Assembly (NCBI GenBank): GCA_015075365.1
Contig: JABTUN010000002.1
Coordinates: forward strand, 1-64,000
Direction of reading: 5' to 3'
DNA from: Verrucomicrobiaceae bacterium
GTDB lineage: Bacteria; Verrucomicrobiota; Verrucomicrobiia; Verrucomicrobiales; Verrucomicrobiaceae
DNA: 64,000 nt
This document shows positions 44,434 to 53,543 of this stretch, piece by piece. The notes under the pieces were generated by a model. The model was not told the DNA's origin. It saw only the letters and a program-made list of their open reading frames with translations, and ran no database searches. Both the position numbers and the translations under genes were made by a program. The number at the start of each line of letters is the position of its first letter. Positions within the stretch are counted from its first letter, which is position 1.

Positions 44434-44748
44434 CTACTCCGAGACCTCGACACCGAGCTCGCGTAGCTGCTTGCGCACCACCTTGAGCACCTCGCGGCCT
44501 TCTTTGGTGATCTTGTATCTGCGCGGAGCCTTCGGGCCACGCGATTCATCCGCGGTGGAGGTGAGCCAGCCGTTTTTTTCCATGCGTTTGAGCAACGGGT
44601 AGAGCGTGCCGGGGCTGACGTCGTAACCGTGATGGCGGAGCTCCTCAAGCATCCAGTTGCCGATCACCTCGCCCTCGGCGGCGTGGTGCAGGACATGCAC
44701 CTTCCAGAAGGAGAGCAGGATTTCATGATTGACGAGCTTGAGGTCCAC
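44434..44748 (-). CDS. PadR-family transcriptional regulator
   Basis: The 104-residue product is a winged-helix PadR protein. Residues 28-75 carry the typical pattern GNWMLEELRHHGYDVSPGTL, then YPLLKRMEKNGWL, with a C-terminal helix for dimerisation. The downstream gene on the same strand is the TauE/SafE permease, 83 bases away, with the palindrome between. Autoregulated repression of that permease is the simplest model. Confidence 0.92.
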   Translation of the reverse strand: MDLKLVNHEILLSFWKVHVLHHAAEGEVIGNWMLEELRHHGYDVSPGTLYPLLKRMEKNGWLTSTADESRGPKAPRRYKITKEGREVLKVVRKQLRELGVEVSE

Positions 44749-44802
44749 GGCGGTGTTAAGTAACGCGATTCAAACGCAGCGATGCCGCGGCTTTGTCGGA
44801 TT

Positions 44803-46065
44803 TCAATCACAGCCGTGCTCGCACTTCACCGGAATGGTCATGGTGAAGGTGGTCTCGATGCCGGGCTGGCTGGTGGCGCTGATGGTGCCGCCATGGGCCT
44901 CCACCGCGCGTTTGACGATGCTGAGGCCGAGGCCGGTGCCTTTGACGGCGCTGCTGTGGTGGCGGTCGCCCCGGAAGAAGCGTTTGAAGATGAAGGGCAG
45001 GTCATGCGCGGAGATGCCCACACCATTGTCGCTGACCTTGAGGATGCACTGCCGGTCGTTCCAAAAGCCGGAAACAGTGATCACCAGGCCAGGCTGCGGG
45101 TTCTCCTTGAGCGCGTTTTCGATGAGATTGGTGAATATCTGGTCCCAGTAGAAGCGGTCGCCGGTGATGTGGCCGTTTTGCGCGGGGAAATGCAGCTCGA
45201 AACGGGCGTCGCGCCCCTCGACCATGGGCGCGAGGTGGTCGATGGCGTCCTGCACGCACTGGCGCACCTCGAAGGCCTCGCAATTCAGCGGCGCGCTGCT
45301 GTCCTCCAGCCGGGAGATCGCCAGCATGTCCTCGATCAGGCGGGCAATTCGCTTGCCGTGCTTGTCCATGGTGTCGAGGCAGCGTTTGAAGGCGGGGCCG
45401 CTTTGCAGCACCCCCTCTTGAAGTGTCTCGATGTAGCCGTTGATAATGGACAGAGGCGTGCGCAGCTCGTGCGAGGCGTTGGCGATGAAATCCTTGCGTA
45501 TCTGCTCGGTGAGCGCGGACTCGGTCACGTCCTGCACCATGAGCCAGGCGGCGCCGACATTGCGGGAGTGCAGCGGCGCGGCCTCGATCATGAAGTAACG
45601 CCCGCTGAGGTTCGCCGCGCCGGAGGGATCGGCGGAGAGCATCTGCACCTGCCTCACCACGCGGCGCTGCTCCTTGAGCGCGAGCTGCACGATGTCGGTG
45701 AGCTGGTGGTCCCGCATCTCCTCGATCAGCGTGCGACCTGTCTGCACGGCGGGACGCTGGAGGATGACAGCCAGCGGTTTGTTGGCGAAACGGATGCGCA
45801 TGTCCTCGTCCACGATGACCACGCCCTGGCGGATTTCGTTGAGGATGGCCTCGAAGAACTCATGCAGGCCGCGCTCCCTCGGGAGCTGGTCCGCGGCGAC
45901 ACGGGCGGCGGTGACCTCCTCGATGAGGCGGTGCGCTTCCGTGTGTTTCAAGCCGATGGCCATGATGAGTTTGGTGATCCAGTCCGAATGAAGCCTCTTC
46001 TGCCTCCAGAGTGCGATGAGGGAGGCGGCAAGCGCGATGGCGAGGATGAGGCTGAGTCCGGACAT
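44803..46065 (-). CDS. phoR: Phosphate regulon sensor histidine kinase
   Basis: The 420-residue kinase has one N-terminal membrane helix (residues 3-20) and no large periplasmic sensor, as is usual for PhoR. A PAS-type domain (FFEAILNEIRQGVVIVDEDM) follows, then the phosphoacceptor box ASHELRTPLSIINGY and ATP-binding motifs NLIENALKE, VSDNGVGI and GTGLGLSIVKR. It starts 6 bases behind phoB. In this family phosphate sensing needs the Pst transporter and often PhoU; pst genes are nearby but I see no phoU. The PhoR call leans on this context. Confidence 0.9.
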   Translation of the reverse strand: MSGLSLILAIALAASLIALWRQKRLHSDWITKLIMAIGLKHTEAHRLIEEVTAARVAADQLPRERGLHEFFEAILNEIRQGVVIVDEDMRIRFANKPLAVILQRPAVQTGRTLIEEMRDHQLTDIVQLALKEQRRVVRQVQMLSADPSGAANLSGRYFMIEAAPLHSRNVGAAWLMVQDVTESALTEQIRKDFIANASHELRTPLSIINGYIETLQEGVLQSGPAFKRCLDTMDKHGKRIARLIEDMLAISRLEDSSAPLNCEAFEVRQCVQDAIDHLAPMVEGRDARFELHFPAQNGHITGDRFYWDQIFTNLIENALKENPQPGLVITVSGFWNDRQCILKVSDNGVGISAHDLPFIFKRFFRGDRHHSSAVKGTGLGLSIVKRAVEAHGGTISATSQPGIETTFTMTIPVKCEHGCD

Positions 46066-46071
46066 TGAGTG

Positions 46072-46782
46072 CTAATTCGCGGAGACCTCGACGGGTTCCT
46101 CCGGAGCATCAACCTTGAATTGAAAACCGGTTCCACGAACGGTGACGATACAGCGGCCGTCATCGCCCAGTTTTTCCCGCAGACGCTTCACATGCGTGTC
46201 GAGCGTGCGCGTGGCCACGTCTCCGCTGTAGCCCCAGACTTCACGCAGCAGGTCCGCGCGCGTGTGGACGGCGGCGTCGTTCTCCATGAGCGTGGTCAGC
46301 AGTTTGAACTCCGTGGTGGTGAGATCGAGCGGCTCTCCACGCAGGAAGAGCTTCAGGTTTTTCCGATCCAGGGAAAACGGGCCGCGGCGCAGTTCGGAGA
46401 CAAGCACCACCTTCTTTGTGCGGCGTAGGATGGCGCTGATGCGAAGGAACAGTTCGCGCGGTGAAAACGGCTTTGTCAGGTAATCATCCACGCCCAGTTC
46501 CAGCCCGGCGATCTTGTCCGCGACCTGGGCCTTGGCGGTGAGGATGATCACCGGAATGCCGGCGGTGCGGGTGTCGGCGCGGAGGCGCTTGAACACGCTC
46601 AGCCCGTCGAGTCCCGGCAGCATCAGGTCCAGCACGATGATGTCGGGCTGCTGCTCGATGGCTGTCGGCACGGCCTGCAGGCCGTTGGTGACGGAAATGC
46701 TGTCATGCCCCTCCCGCGCGAGATGCAGGGAAATCATCTCGGCAATGTCCGCCTCGTCTTCAACGATCATGATTTTGCTCAT
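46072..46782 (-). CDS. phoB: Phosphate regulon response regulator
   Basis: The 236-residue product has a receiver domain (IMIVEDEADIAEMIS, acceptor in VLDLMLPGLDG, conserved Lys in LTKPFSPREL) and an OmpR/PhoB winged helix (TRTLDTHVKRLREKLGDD). The ATG at 46782 begins MSKIMIVEDE, the canonical start; the open frame extends upstream to 46938 but that part has no family match. It heads the phoB-phoR operon and faces away from the glycosyltransferase/PlcP pair across a 203-base gap. Confidence 0.92.
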   Translation of the reverse strand: MSKIMIVEDEADIAEMISLHLAREGHDSISVTNGLQAVPTAIEQQPDIIVLDLMLPGLDGLSVFKRLRADTRTAGIPVIILTAKAQVADKIAGLELGVDDYLTKPFSPRELFLRISAILRRTKKVVLVSELRRGPFSLDRKNLKLFLRGEPLDLTTTEFKLLTTLMENDAAVHTRADLLREVWGYSGDVATRTLDTHVKRLREKLGDDGRCIVTVRGTGFQFKVDAPEEPVEVSAN

Positions 46783-46985
46783 GTATTGAGCGGATGCGGC
46801 TGGATGAGGCATGCGGCAAAGGGAGTTGCGTGACGAAGTTGTTTCATCGGACGCGCAGGTCAAGGCTGTGCATTCATGGAAGTGTCCGCCATGCGGATGA
46901 AAGCCAGACGGCATCACCGCACGTGCCTTTTTCGTCACACAAGGCGCTTGGAATCCAGCGCCTCCTGCTGTTCTCTCGTCACGTC

Positions 46986-48101
46986 ATGCGCATTCTGATT
47001 GTCACCGACACCTATCCGCCGGACATCAACGGCGTGGCGCGGTCGTTGCAGACCCTGGGTGAGGGGCTGGCAAGGCGCGGGCACGAGGTCGAGGTCGTGA
47101 CAACCCTGGAGGCTTCCAGCGCCGGGTTCTCGCTCGGCCGGCATGTCATGCCCTCGATGCCGCTGCCGGGATACCCAGGACTGCGCATCGGTTTCGCCTC
47201 AACGCGTCAGATTCTCGGCATTTTCGACCTGTTTCACCCCGAGGTGCTCTATGTGGCCACGGAGACGCCGCTGGGCATTGCGGCGATCCGGGCGGCGGGA
47301 AAGCGGCAAATCCCGGTGGTGAGCGGCTTTCACACCAATTTTCAGTCCTACCTCGAGGACTACCACCTGCCGGGCATGGAGGCCGTGGCTTCCGGCATCC
47401 TGCGCAGCATCCACAACGCCACCGCGCGCACGCTGACGCCCTCCGCCGACACGGCGGCCATGCTGACACGATGGGGCATTAAAAACGTCGGAGTGCTAGG
47501 CCGCGGGGTGGACACGGAGCTGTTTTCCCCCGCGCGCCGCAGCGACGATCTGCGCCGTTCGTGGGGCGCGGACGCGGACACGCCTGTGGTGGTTTATGTG
47601 GGCCGCATGGCGGCGGAAAAGAACCTGCCGTTGGCCGTGCGCGCCTTCGAGGCGTTTCGCGGCGCTCATCCGCACGCGAAACTCGTCTTTGTGGGAGACG
47701 GCCCGCGCCTGGAGGCCATGAGAGCGGAGCATCCGCACGCGATCTATGCCGGTGCGCGTGTCGGGGAGGATCTGGCGGCGCACTATGCCAGCGGGGATGT
47801 TTTCTTGTTCCCCAGCGTCAGCGAGACCTTCGGCAATGTCGTGCTGGAGGCCATGGCGAGCGGTCTGGGCGTGCTGGCTTTTGACTACGCCGCGCCTCGT
47901 CTGGTCATCCGCCACGATGAAAACGGCTGGCTGGCACCGTTTGGAGACGAGAATGCATTTGTGAAACAGACCCTGCACACATCCGCCCGCTGGAACGACC
48001 CCGCCTTGCGCCAGGCGGCACGGCAGGCCGCCGGCGACTTCGGCTGGGCCCGGGTCATCGAGCAATTTGAATCGGAGCTGGCCGGCGCACGCACCGCATG
48101 A
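46986..48101 (+). CDS. GT4 glycosyltransferase, probable glycolipid synthase (Agt-like)
   Basis: The 371-residue GT-B fold enzyme begins MRILIVTDTYPPDINGVARS. It has GFHTNFQSYLEDY, the nucleotide-sugar site VYVGRMAAEKNLPLAVRAFE and the E-x7-E type motif SETFGNVVLEAM. Such GT4 enzymes transfer hexoses or uronic acid to lipids. It overlaps the metallophosphoesterase gene by ATGA, so the two are coupled. The pair matches the phosphate-starvation pair Agt-PlcP of other bacteria, and it lies between phoBR and the pst operon. I infer that it adds sugar to the diacylglycerol released by PlcP; the sugar is unknown. The start at 46986 opens directly on the Rossmann strand. Confidence 0.82.
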   Translation: MRILIVTDTYPPDINGVARSLQTLGEGLARRGHEVEVVTTLEASSAGFSLGRHVMPSMPLPGYPGLRIGFASTRQILGIFDLFHPEVLYVATETPLGIAAIRAAGKRQIPVVSGFHTNFQSYLEDYHLPGMEAVASGILRSIHNATARTLTPSADTAAMLTRWGIKNVGVLGRGVDTELFSPARRSDDLRRSWGADADTPVVVYVGRMAAEKNLPLAVRAFEAFRGAHPHAKLVFVGDGPRLEAMRAEHPHAIYAGARVGEDLAAHYASGDVFLFPSVSETFGNVVLEAMASGLGVLAFDYAAPRLVIRHDENGWLAPFGDENAFVKQTLHTSARWNDPALRQAARQAAGDFGWARVIEQFESELAGARTA

Positions 48102-48928
48102 GCGACATAACCCCCATCCGTGAAAAGACCAAGCTCCGATGCAAAACGGTGATCATCTCCGATGTGCATCTGGGCATGAAGGACTGCAAGGCGCTCCAGG
48201 CGGCCCATTTCCTGCGCCACACCCTCTGCGAGAAGCTCATCCTCAACGGCGACATCATCGACGCATGGCACCTCAAGCGCCTCGGAGGCTGGAACCACAG
48301 CCACACCGGTTTCATCCGCACCGTCCTGCGCAAAATGGAAAAGGAGAACACCGAGGTCATCTACCTGCGCGGCAACCACGACGACATCCTCGACCGCTTC
48401 ATCCCCATCCAGCTCGACAATCTGTCCCTCTGCGAGGAGCACGTCCATCACACCACCCGCGGAGACTACCTCGTGGTGCATGGTGACGGATTTGACGCTG
48501 TGACGACCAATCACGCATGGCTGGCGAAGCTCGGAGGCTACGGTTACAACTTCCTGCTGCGTTTCAATCGTGTGATCGACTGGGTCCGCGGCTTGATGGG
48601 CAAGGAGCCCTTCTCCCTTGCCAAATGGGCCAAGGCCAAGGTCAAGGCCAAGGTCAGCCCCATGGTCCTGTGGGAGGAGCAGGTCGTCGAGCTGGCCCGC
48701 TGGCGGCATTGCGCCGGCCTCATCTGCGGCCACATTCACACGCCCACAGACAAGATGCTCGGCGAGATTCACTATCTAAACTCCGGCGACTGGGTGGAGT
48801 CCCTCACAGCCGTCGTTGAGTTCCACGACGGACGCTTCGAGGTCATGACCTATGGTGACTTCTGCGCCCGCACCGGCCGCGAGCCTAAAGAGGCGGAGAT
48901 CTCAGGAGCTACGTCAGACGACCTGTGA
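48098..48928 (+). CDS. PlcP-like metallophosphoesterase
   Basis: The 276-residue product is a calcineurin-like phosphoesterase with all metal-site blocks: [33 protein letters not shown] and CGHIHTP. This arrangement occurs both in LpxH-type diacylglucosamine pyrophosphatases and in PlcP, the phospholipase C that strips headgroups during phosphate starvation. Coupling to a GT4 gene and the Pho neighbourhood favour PlcP. A lysine-rich helix ([12 protein letters not shown], about residues 176-187) might help membrane contact. Its 3' end overlaps the convergent pstB gene by 20 bases. Confidence 0.78.
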   Translation: MSDITPIREKTKLRCKTVIISDVHLGMKDCKALQAAHFLRHTLCEKLILNGDIIDAWHLKRLGGWNHSHTGFIRTVLRKMEKENTEVIYLRGNHDDILDRFIPIQLDNLSLCEEHVHHTTRGDYLVVHGDGFDAVTTNHAWLAKLGGYGYNFLLRFNRVIDWVRGLMGKEPFSLAKWAKAKVKAKVSPMVLWEEQVVELARWRHCAGLICGHIHTPTDKMLGEIHYLNSGDWVESLTAVVEFHDGRFEVMTYGDFCARTGREPKEAEISGATSDDL

Positions 48929-49694
48929 CATAGTCCTCGGTCAGCTTGTTCTTCGGCTTCGTAAAAAGGTCCAGCGTCTCGCCTGTCTCGACGACCCTGC
49001 CCTTGTAGAAGAAGGCCGTGCGGTCCGCGATGCGCTTGGCCTGCTCCATGTTGTGGGTGACGATGACGAAGGTGTAGCGGTCACGGAGCTGGAAAATGAG
49101 CTCCTCGATGCGTGCGGTGGCGATGGGATCGAGCGCGGCGCAGGGCTCGTCCATGAGCAGGATGCGCGGCTCGAGCGCGATGGCGCGGGCGATGCACAAA
49201 CGCTGCTGCTGACCGCCGGAGAGGCCGGTGGCGAGCTCGTGGAGGCGGTCTTTGACCTCATCCCACAACGCGGCGGCCTTCAGGCTGCGCTCGGCGGCGT
49301 CGAGCAGCTCGGCTTTGTCAGTGATGCCGGCGACGCGGAGGCCATAAACGGCGTTTTCGAAGATGCTGCGCGGAAACGGATTGTACTTCTGGAACACCAT
49401 GCCGACCTGGCGTCGCAACGCGATGGGATCGACCAGCGGCGAGTACAAATCGACGCCGTCGATCTTGATGGTGCCGCTGACGACGCGGGCGCTGTCCACG
49501 AGGTCGTTGATCCGGTTGATGCTGCGCAGCAGCGTGCTCTTGCCGCAACCGGACGGGCCGATGAAGGCCGTGACGTCCTCGCTGCGGATCGGCAGATCGA
49601 CATCGAAGAGCACCTGGTGGTCCCCATAGGCGTAGTTGAAGCGCTCGACGGAGATCAGGGGGTGTTCGGTGGATGCTGGAGCTTCGGCGGGCAT
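48909..49694 (-). CDS. pstB: Phosphate ABC transporter ATPase, second copy
   Basis: The 261-residue ATPase has Walker [11 protein letters not shown], the PstB signature [16 protein letters not shown], Walker B ILLMDEP and the switch His in [13 protein letters not shown]. It follows the other pstB by 10 bases; the two proteins are clearly related but differ throughout, so this is an old duplication rather than a recent copy. The active transporter could contain a heterodimer. It is the last gene of the pst operon. Confidence 0.95.
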   Translation of the reverse strand: MPAEAPASTEHPLISVERFNYAYGDHQVLFDVDLPIRSEDVTAFIGPSGCGKSTLLRSINRINDLVDSARVVSGTIKIDGVDLYSPLVDPIALRRQVGMVFQKYNPFPRSIFENAVYGLRVAGITDKAELLDAAERSLKAAALWDEVKDRLHELATGLSGGQQQRLCIARAIALEPRILLMDEPCAALDPIATARIEELIFQLRDRYTFVIVTHNMEQAKRIADRTAFFYKGRVVETGETLDLFTKPKNKLTEDYVTGRLT

Positions 49695-49704
49695 CAGGGA
49701 AAAA

Positions 49705-50493
49705 TCATGAGAACGTCCCGCGAAGATACGAGTCGGTCAGTTTCTCGCGGGGATTGGTGAAGAGTTCCTCGGTAGGGGCGAATTCGACGAGCTTGCCGAG
49801 GTGGAGGAAGGCGGTGAAGTCACTCACGCGCACGGCCTGTTGCATGTTGTGCGTGACGATGACGACGGTGTAGTTCCGCGCGAGCTGCGTGATGAGCTCC
49901 TCAATCTTCAGCGTGGCGATGGGATCGAGCGCGGAGCAGGGTTCATCCATCAAAAGCACATCCGGCATGGTGGCGATGGCGCGAGCGATGCACAGGCGCT
50001 GCTGCTGGCCGCCGGAAAGGCCGAGCGCATGGGCGTTCAGGCGGTCTTTGAGCTCGTCCCACAACGCGGCCTGGGTGAGCGACCGCTCCACGGCCTCATC
50101 AAGCGAGGTCTTGTCCTTCACACCGTGCACGCGGAGGCCGTAAGCCACGTTTTCGTAAATGGTCTTCGGGAAAGGGTTCGACTTCTGGAAGACCATGCCG
50201 ACCTGCCTGCGCAGTTGCGTGAGATCGACATCGGCGTCGTGGATGTTCTTGCCTTTGACGAGGATTTCGCCCTTCGAAACGCGTGCGCCGGCCACGCGGT
50301 CGTTCATGCGGTTGATGCAGCGCAGCAGCGTGCTCTTTCCGCAACCCGACGGGCCGATCAAGGCGGTGACGCGATGGGATTCGACCTCCAGGCTGATGCC
50401 GTGGAGCGCGGTTTTGTCGCCGTAGCGGAAGTCCATGTCGCGCACTTGCACGACAGGAGCGGGTTTGGCGGCTGTTGGGACGCTTTCGGGCAT
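49705..50493 (-). CDS. pstB: Phosphate ABC transporter ATPase, first copy
   Basis: The 262-residue ATPase has Walker [11 protein letters not shown], signature [16 protein letters not shown], Walker B VLLMDEP and [13 protein letters not shown]. The ATG at 50493 overlaps the pstA stop by one base (TAATG), which fixes the start and shows coupling; the frame is open further upstream only as an overlap with pstA. Together with its neighbour it powers phosphate import. Confidence 0.96.
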   Translation of the reverse strand: MPESVPTAAKPAPVVQVRDMDFRYGDKTALHGISLEVESHRVTALIGPSGCGKSTLLRCINRMNDRVAGARVSKGEILVKGKNIHDADVDLTQLRRQVGMVFQKSNPFPKTIYENVAYGLRVHGVKDKTSLDEAVERSLTQAALWDELKDRLNAHALGLSGGQQQRLCIARAIATMPDVLLMDEPCSALDPIATLKIEELITQLARNYTVVIVTHNMQQAVRVSDFTAFLHLGKLVEFAPTEELFTNPREKLTDSYLRGTFS

Positions 50494-51635
50494 TACCACT
50501 TGTACTTTTTGCGAAGATGAATGCGCAGCCAGATCGACGTGGCGGCGAGCGAGGCGACGAGAACGAGGAAGACGAAGACGGAGCCGTATTGGGCCTGCTC
50601 GGAGTATTCGTTCTGCGGGATCTTCGCGGCGAGGGTGTAGATGTGATACGGCAACGCCTGCACGCTCTCGGTGAAGATGCCGAGGAAGCGCTGTACGCTC
50701 TGCTCCCAGTGCGCGAACATGCCGGCATCCGCAGGCAGCGGCGGGAGGTCCTTTTGCCACGGGAGCTTGTCTTTGAAGGCGAGCGCGGCGGTGAACATGA
50801 TCGGCGCAGTCTCACCGGCGGCACGCGCGATGCCGAGAATGGTCGAAGTGAGAATGCCGGGCGTGGCAAAGGGCAGCACGCTGCGCCAGATCGTCTGCCA
50901 GCGCGTGGCACCGAGGGCCATGCTGGTCTCGCGAAAGCCCTGCGGCACAGCTTGCAGGCACTGCTCGCTGGCGGTGATGATGACGGGCAGGATGACGAAG
51001 GCCAGGGTGAAGCCGCCGGAGAGCACGCAGGTGTCCCAACCTTGGAAGCTGAGGTTCGTGAAGCCGAGCGGAATGACGAAGATGGCCCTGTCCGCCGGCG
51101 TGCCCGTCAAAACAGGGGCGGTGAGCACAAACGCTCCAAGGCCGAACAGACCAAAGACGACCGAAGGCACGCCTGCGAGGTTCAAAATGGCCAGACGCAC
51201 CATTTCGATGAATTTCCCCTTCTTCGCATACTCGCTGAGGTAGATGGCGCAACACACGCCAAGGAAGAGAGCCACGCTGACGCTCACCACGACGAGCAGC
51301 GCGGTGCCGACGATGGGACCGAGGATGCCGCCGCCGGAGTAGGAGATGGTTTTTTCGCTCTGGAAGCCCTCACCGAGCCGTTTTTTGATCACATCTGCCT
51401 CGACGGGGTTGGTTTTGAAAACCTTCCCGTCTTTGGATTCGATGACATGAAGGGTGCTGGTGAGTTCCGTGAGAAATCCGGGCTTCACGGCATGCGGCAG
51501 GCCCTTGACCGTGATGAAGGCGAAAATAGCCACGGTGGTAAGCACAACCACATAGCTGCCCAGGCGCAGGAGCCAGCGCGCGGCGGTCTCGCGTCGCTGG
51601 ATGCTGGAATGGTCGCCGGCGAAGGGGTTGTTCAT
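50493..51635 (-). CDS. pstA: Phosphate ABC transporter permease PstA
   Basis: The 380-residue inner-membrane protein has an N-terminal helix and five core helices. The cytoplasmic EAA-type loop is [20 protein letters not shown], where the ATPase docks. Compared with the E. coli protein (296 residues) it has about 50 extra residues after the first helix (residues 65-115). The ATG at 51635 overlaps the pstC stop in ATGA. Confidence 0.94.
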   Translation of the reverse strand: MNNPFAGDHSSIQRRETAARWLLRLGSYVVVLTTVAIFAFITVKGLPHAVKPGFLTELTSTLHVIESKDGKVFKTNPVEADVIKKRLGEGFQSEKTISYSGGGILGPIVGTALLVVVSVSVALFLGVCCAIYLSEYAKKGKFIEMVRLAILNLAGVPSVVFGLFGLGAFVLTAPVLTGTPADRAIFVIPLGFTNLSFQGWDTCVLSGGFTLAFVILPVIITASEQCLQAVPQGFRETSMALGATRWQTIWRSVLPFATPGILTSTILGIARAAGETAPIMFTAALAFKDKLPWQKDLPPLPADAGMFAHWEQSVQRFLGIFTESVQALPYHIYTLAAKIPQNEYSEQAQYGSVFVFLVLVASLAATSIWLRIHLRKKYKW

Positions 51636-53467
51636 GCCTTTGAATGCTCGAAACGTTTCGCGATGGTGCGCGCGCACCAGTTCACAGAGAGAGAGATGAC
51701 GAACAGGAGGATGCCCACCATGAAAAGCGCCTGCCAGTGGCTCGATCCGCGCGAGACCTCGCCGAGTTCCTGCGCGATGATGCCCGTCAGCGTGTGCGCG
51801 GGCTGGAAGATGACGCCGAGTCCGTCGCCAAAGTCAGGAATGGCGATGCGGTTGCCCGCGACGAGCAGGACGACCATCGTCTCGCCAATCACGCGGCCGA
51901 GACCGAGCAGGATGGCGGAGAGGATGCCGGAGATGGCGGCGGGGACGATGACGCGGAAGACGGTTTGCAGCTTCGTGGCACCGAGCGCGTCACTTGCCTC
52001 GGCGTAGGAGCGCGGGACGTTGTTGAGGGCGTCCTCGGAGAGGCTGAACATGGTGGGCACGGCCATGAAGGCGAGCAGGCAGCCGGCGTTGAAGATGTTG
52101 AGGCGCTCCTGAATGGGGAAACCGGGAATCCAGCTCAGAAACTCCCACTGGCTGACCCCTTTGATCAAATCGCCGACCACCGCGATGCCGATGAAGCCGA
52201 GCACGACGGAGGGGATGGCCTGGATGAACTCGATGACGGGCTTGATGAGCTCTTTTTCACGATCCGTGGCGAATTGATTCGTGTAAATCGCCGCGGTGAC
52301 GCTGATGGGCGTGGCGATGAGGAGCGCGACGAAGCTGATCAGCAGCGAGCCGGTCAAAAGCGGCACGACACCATAAAAATCCTGCCAGGAACTGTTGGTG
52401 ATCCAGCCCGTGCCGAAGGCGAAAGAACTGACCGCGCGCCAGAAGGAAACCGGCTCGTCCCATTTCCATGCCTTGAGGTTCCGGGCGGCGTTTTGGATGT
52501 GATTGAGATGCGTGGGGAGCGCCTTTTGCACCGAGGCGATGAGTTTTGCCGCCTCGGGGCTGAGACCGTCGCTTTGCAAGGGCTTCACGGCCTCTTCCAC
52601 GGCGGCAGCATACTCTCCCAGGGCTTTGGACAGGTCGTCGCGTTGTTCGAGAATCGTCTCGATGCGCGCCGCGTAGTCGGGCGCATCCACCCGGCTCAAC
52701 TCGGCTTCTTTGAGGAATTCATCTTTCTCAGCGCCATGCGCAGAAGCGGCGGCACCAAGGAGTTGCTGGCGGCCGACCTCCAGGGTGTGGAACTCGTTGG
52801 CGGCCTCCTTGGTCTCCGTGGCGTGCGTTTTGAGCTCATCCAGGATTTCAGCGACCGGCTCGGTGGCTTCTTCAAAGATCTCCTCGGCCTCGATGATGGC
52901 CCTGAAGGTTTTTTTGGCCTCGCGGTCTTTCTCGGTGAACTCAGCGGCGAGTTTTTGCAGCGTGGGCGGCAGGTCGATGCTCTCCGGCGTGAGGGCTGCG
53001 ATCTCGGATTTGATCTGGTTTTTCTCCCCAGGGGTGAAAAGCAGGCTGTTTTCGAAGACAGCGGCTCCTTCGGCGCTCTTTTCGTCGAGCGCCCGCTTGT
53101 AGAGAAAGGCGGCGTCACGGCGTTCACGGGCGTTTTTGACCAAAGGCTCCAATTCCATGCTCAGGGCGCGTCGGAGGGCGCTGGCCATGGATTGCTGCTG
53201 CTTGAGCGGCGTGTCGGCGATGTCGCAGAACTCCAGGCCGGCCTTGCGGTAGATTTCCAACTCATGATGATAGGTGGAGAGGAATCCGGCGCCCTCCCGC
53301 AGGAGGAAGACCATGATGAGGACCAGCACGATGATGGCGATGCTGGAATTGGCTCCGAAGAAGTTCTTGATGAGCCCCTGCGGGTCCATGCCCAGCACGG
53401 TGCGGCGTCCGCGGCGCAGAATCTTGCTGCCGAGGGAGCCTGGGGGCGTGGTGGAGTCTGAGGGCAT
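51632..53467 (-). CDS. pstC: Phosphate ABC transporter permease PstC with a large extra periplasmic region
   Basis: The 611-residue protein is almost twice the usual length. The first membrane helix is at about 42-57. The PstC core resumes at about residue 340 (VSFWRAVSSFAFGTGW) and contains the normal helices and the ATPase-docking loop YAEASDALGATKLQTVFRV. The intervening 277 or so residues are highly charged and helical (EKDREAKKTFRAIIEAEEIF as an example), suggesting long coiled coils, and topology places them in the periplasm. A partner-binding or cell-wall-contact role is possible. No frameshift separates the parts. Confidence 0.92.
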   Translation of the reverse strand: MPSDSTTPPGSLGSKILRRGRRTVLGMDPQGLIKNFFGANSSIAIIVLVLIMVFLLREGAGFLSTYHHELEIYRKAGLEFCDIADTPLKQQQSMASALRRALSMELEPLVKNARERRDAAFLYKRALDEKSAEGAAVFENSLLFTPGEKNQIKSEIAALTPESIDLPPTLQKLAAEFTEKDREAKKTFRAIIEAEEIFEEATEPVAEILDELKTHATETKEAANEFHTLEVGRQQLLGAAASAHGAEKDEFLKEAELSRVDAPDYAARIETILEQRDDLSKALGEYAAAVEEAVKPLQSDGLSPEAAKLIASVQKALPTHLNHIQNAARNLKAWKWDEPVSFWRAVSSFAFGTGWITNSSWQDFYGVVPLLTGSLLISFVALLIATPISVTAAIYTNQFATDREKELIKPVIEFIQAIPSVVLGFIGIAVVGDLIKGVSQWEFLSWIPGFPIQERLNIFNAGCLLAFMAVPTMFSLSEDALNNVPRSYAEASDALGATKLQTVFRVIVPAAISGILSAILLGLGRVIGETMVVLLVAGNRIAIPDFGDGLGVIFQPAHTLTGIIAQELGEVSRGSSHWQALFMVGILLFVISLSVNWCARTIAKRFEHSKA

Positions 53468-53472
53468 GCTTT

Positions 53473-53518
53473 CGCGAAAAAGAAAAATCCGGCGGAAGAA
53501 GGGCTTTCTTCCGCCGGA
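53473..53518 (-). terminator. Strong hairpin between pstS and pstC, probable partial terminator
   Basis: On the minus strand a perfect 13-bp stem (TCCGGCGGAAGAA with TTCTTCCGCCGGA) and 5-base loop is followed by TTTTTCTTTTT. It lies 25 bases after the pstS stop and before pstC. Such a site lets the binding protein be made in excess over the membrane components and can also protect the pstS message. Confidence 0.8.
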
Positions 53519-53543
53519 GACGGCAGGCGGTCAATTCACGAAA

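Noticed and set aside
46794..46985. Upstream extension of the glycosyltransferase reading frame
   Set aside because: The extra 64 residues have no family match, whereas the ATG at 46986 begins the typical N-terminal strand. The gap more likely holds promoters for phoB and the glycosyltransferase.
46783..46985. Pho box upstream of the glycosyltransferase/PlcP pair
   Set aside because: Several TGTCA- or GTTTCAT-like words occur, but none forms a convincing pair of 7-base repeats at the right spacing, so I do not list a site.
51644..53461. Plus-strand open frame of about 605 codons opposite pstC
   Set aside because: It mirrors pstC exactly, shows no family motifs, and the minus strand has clear PstC signatures.
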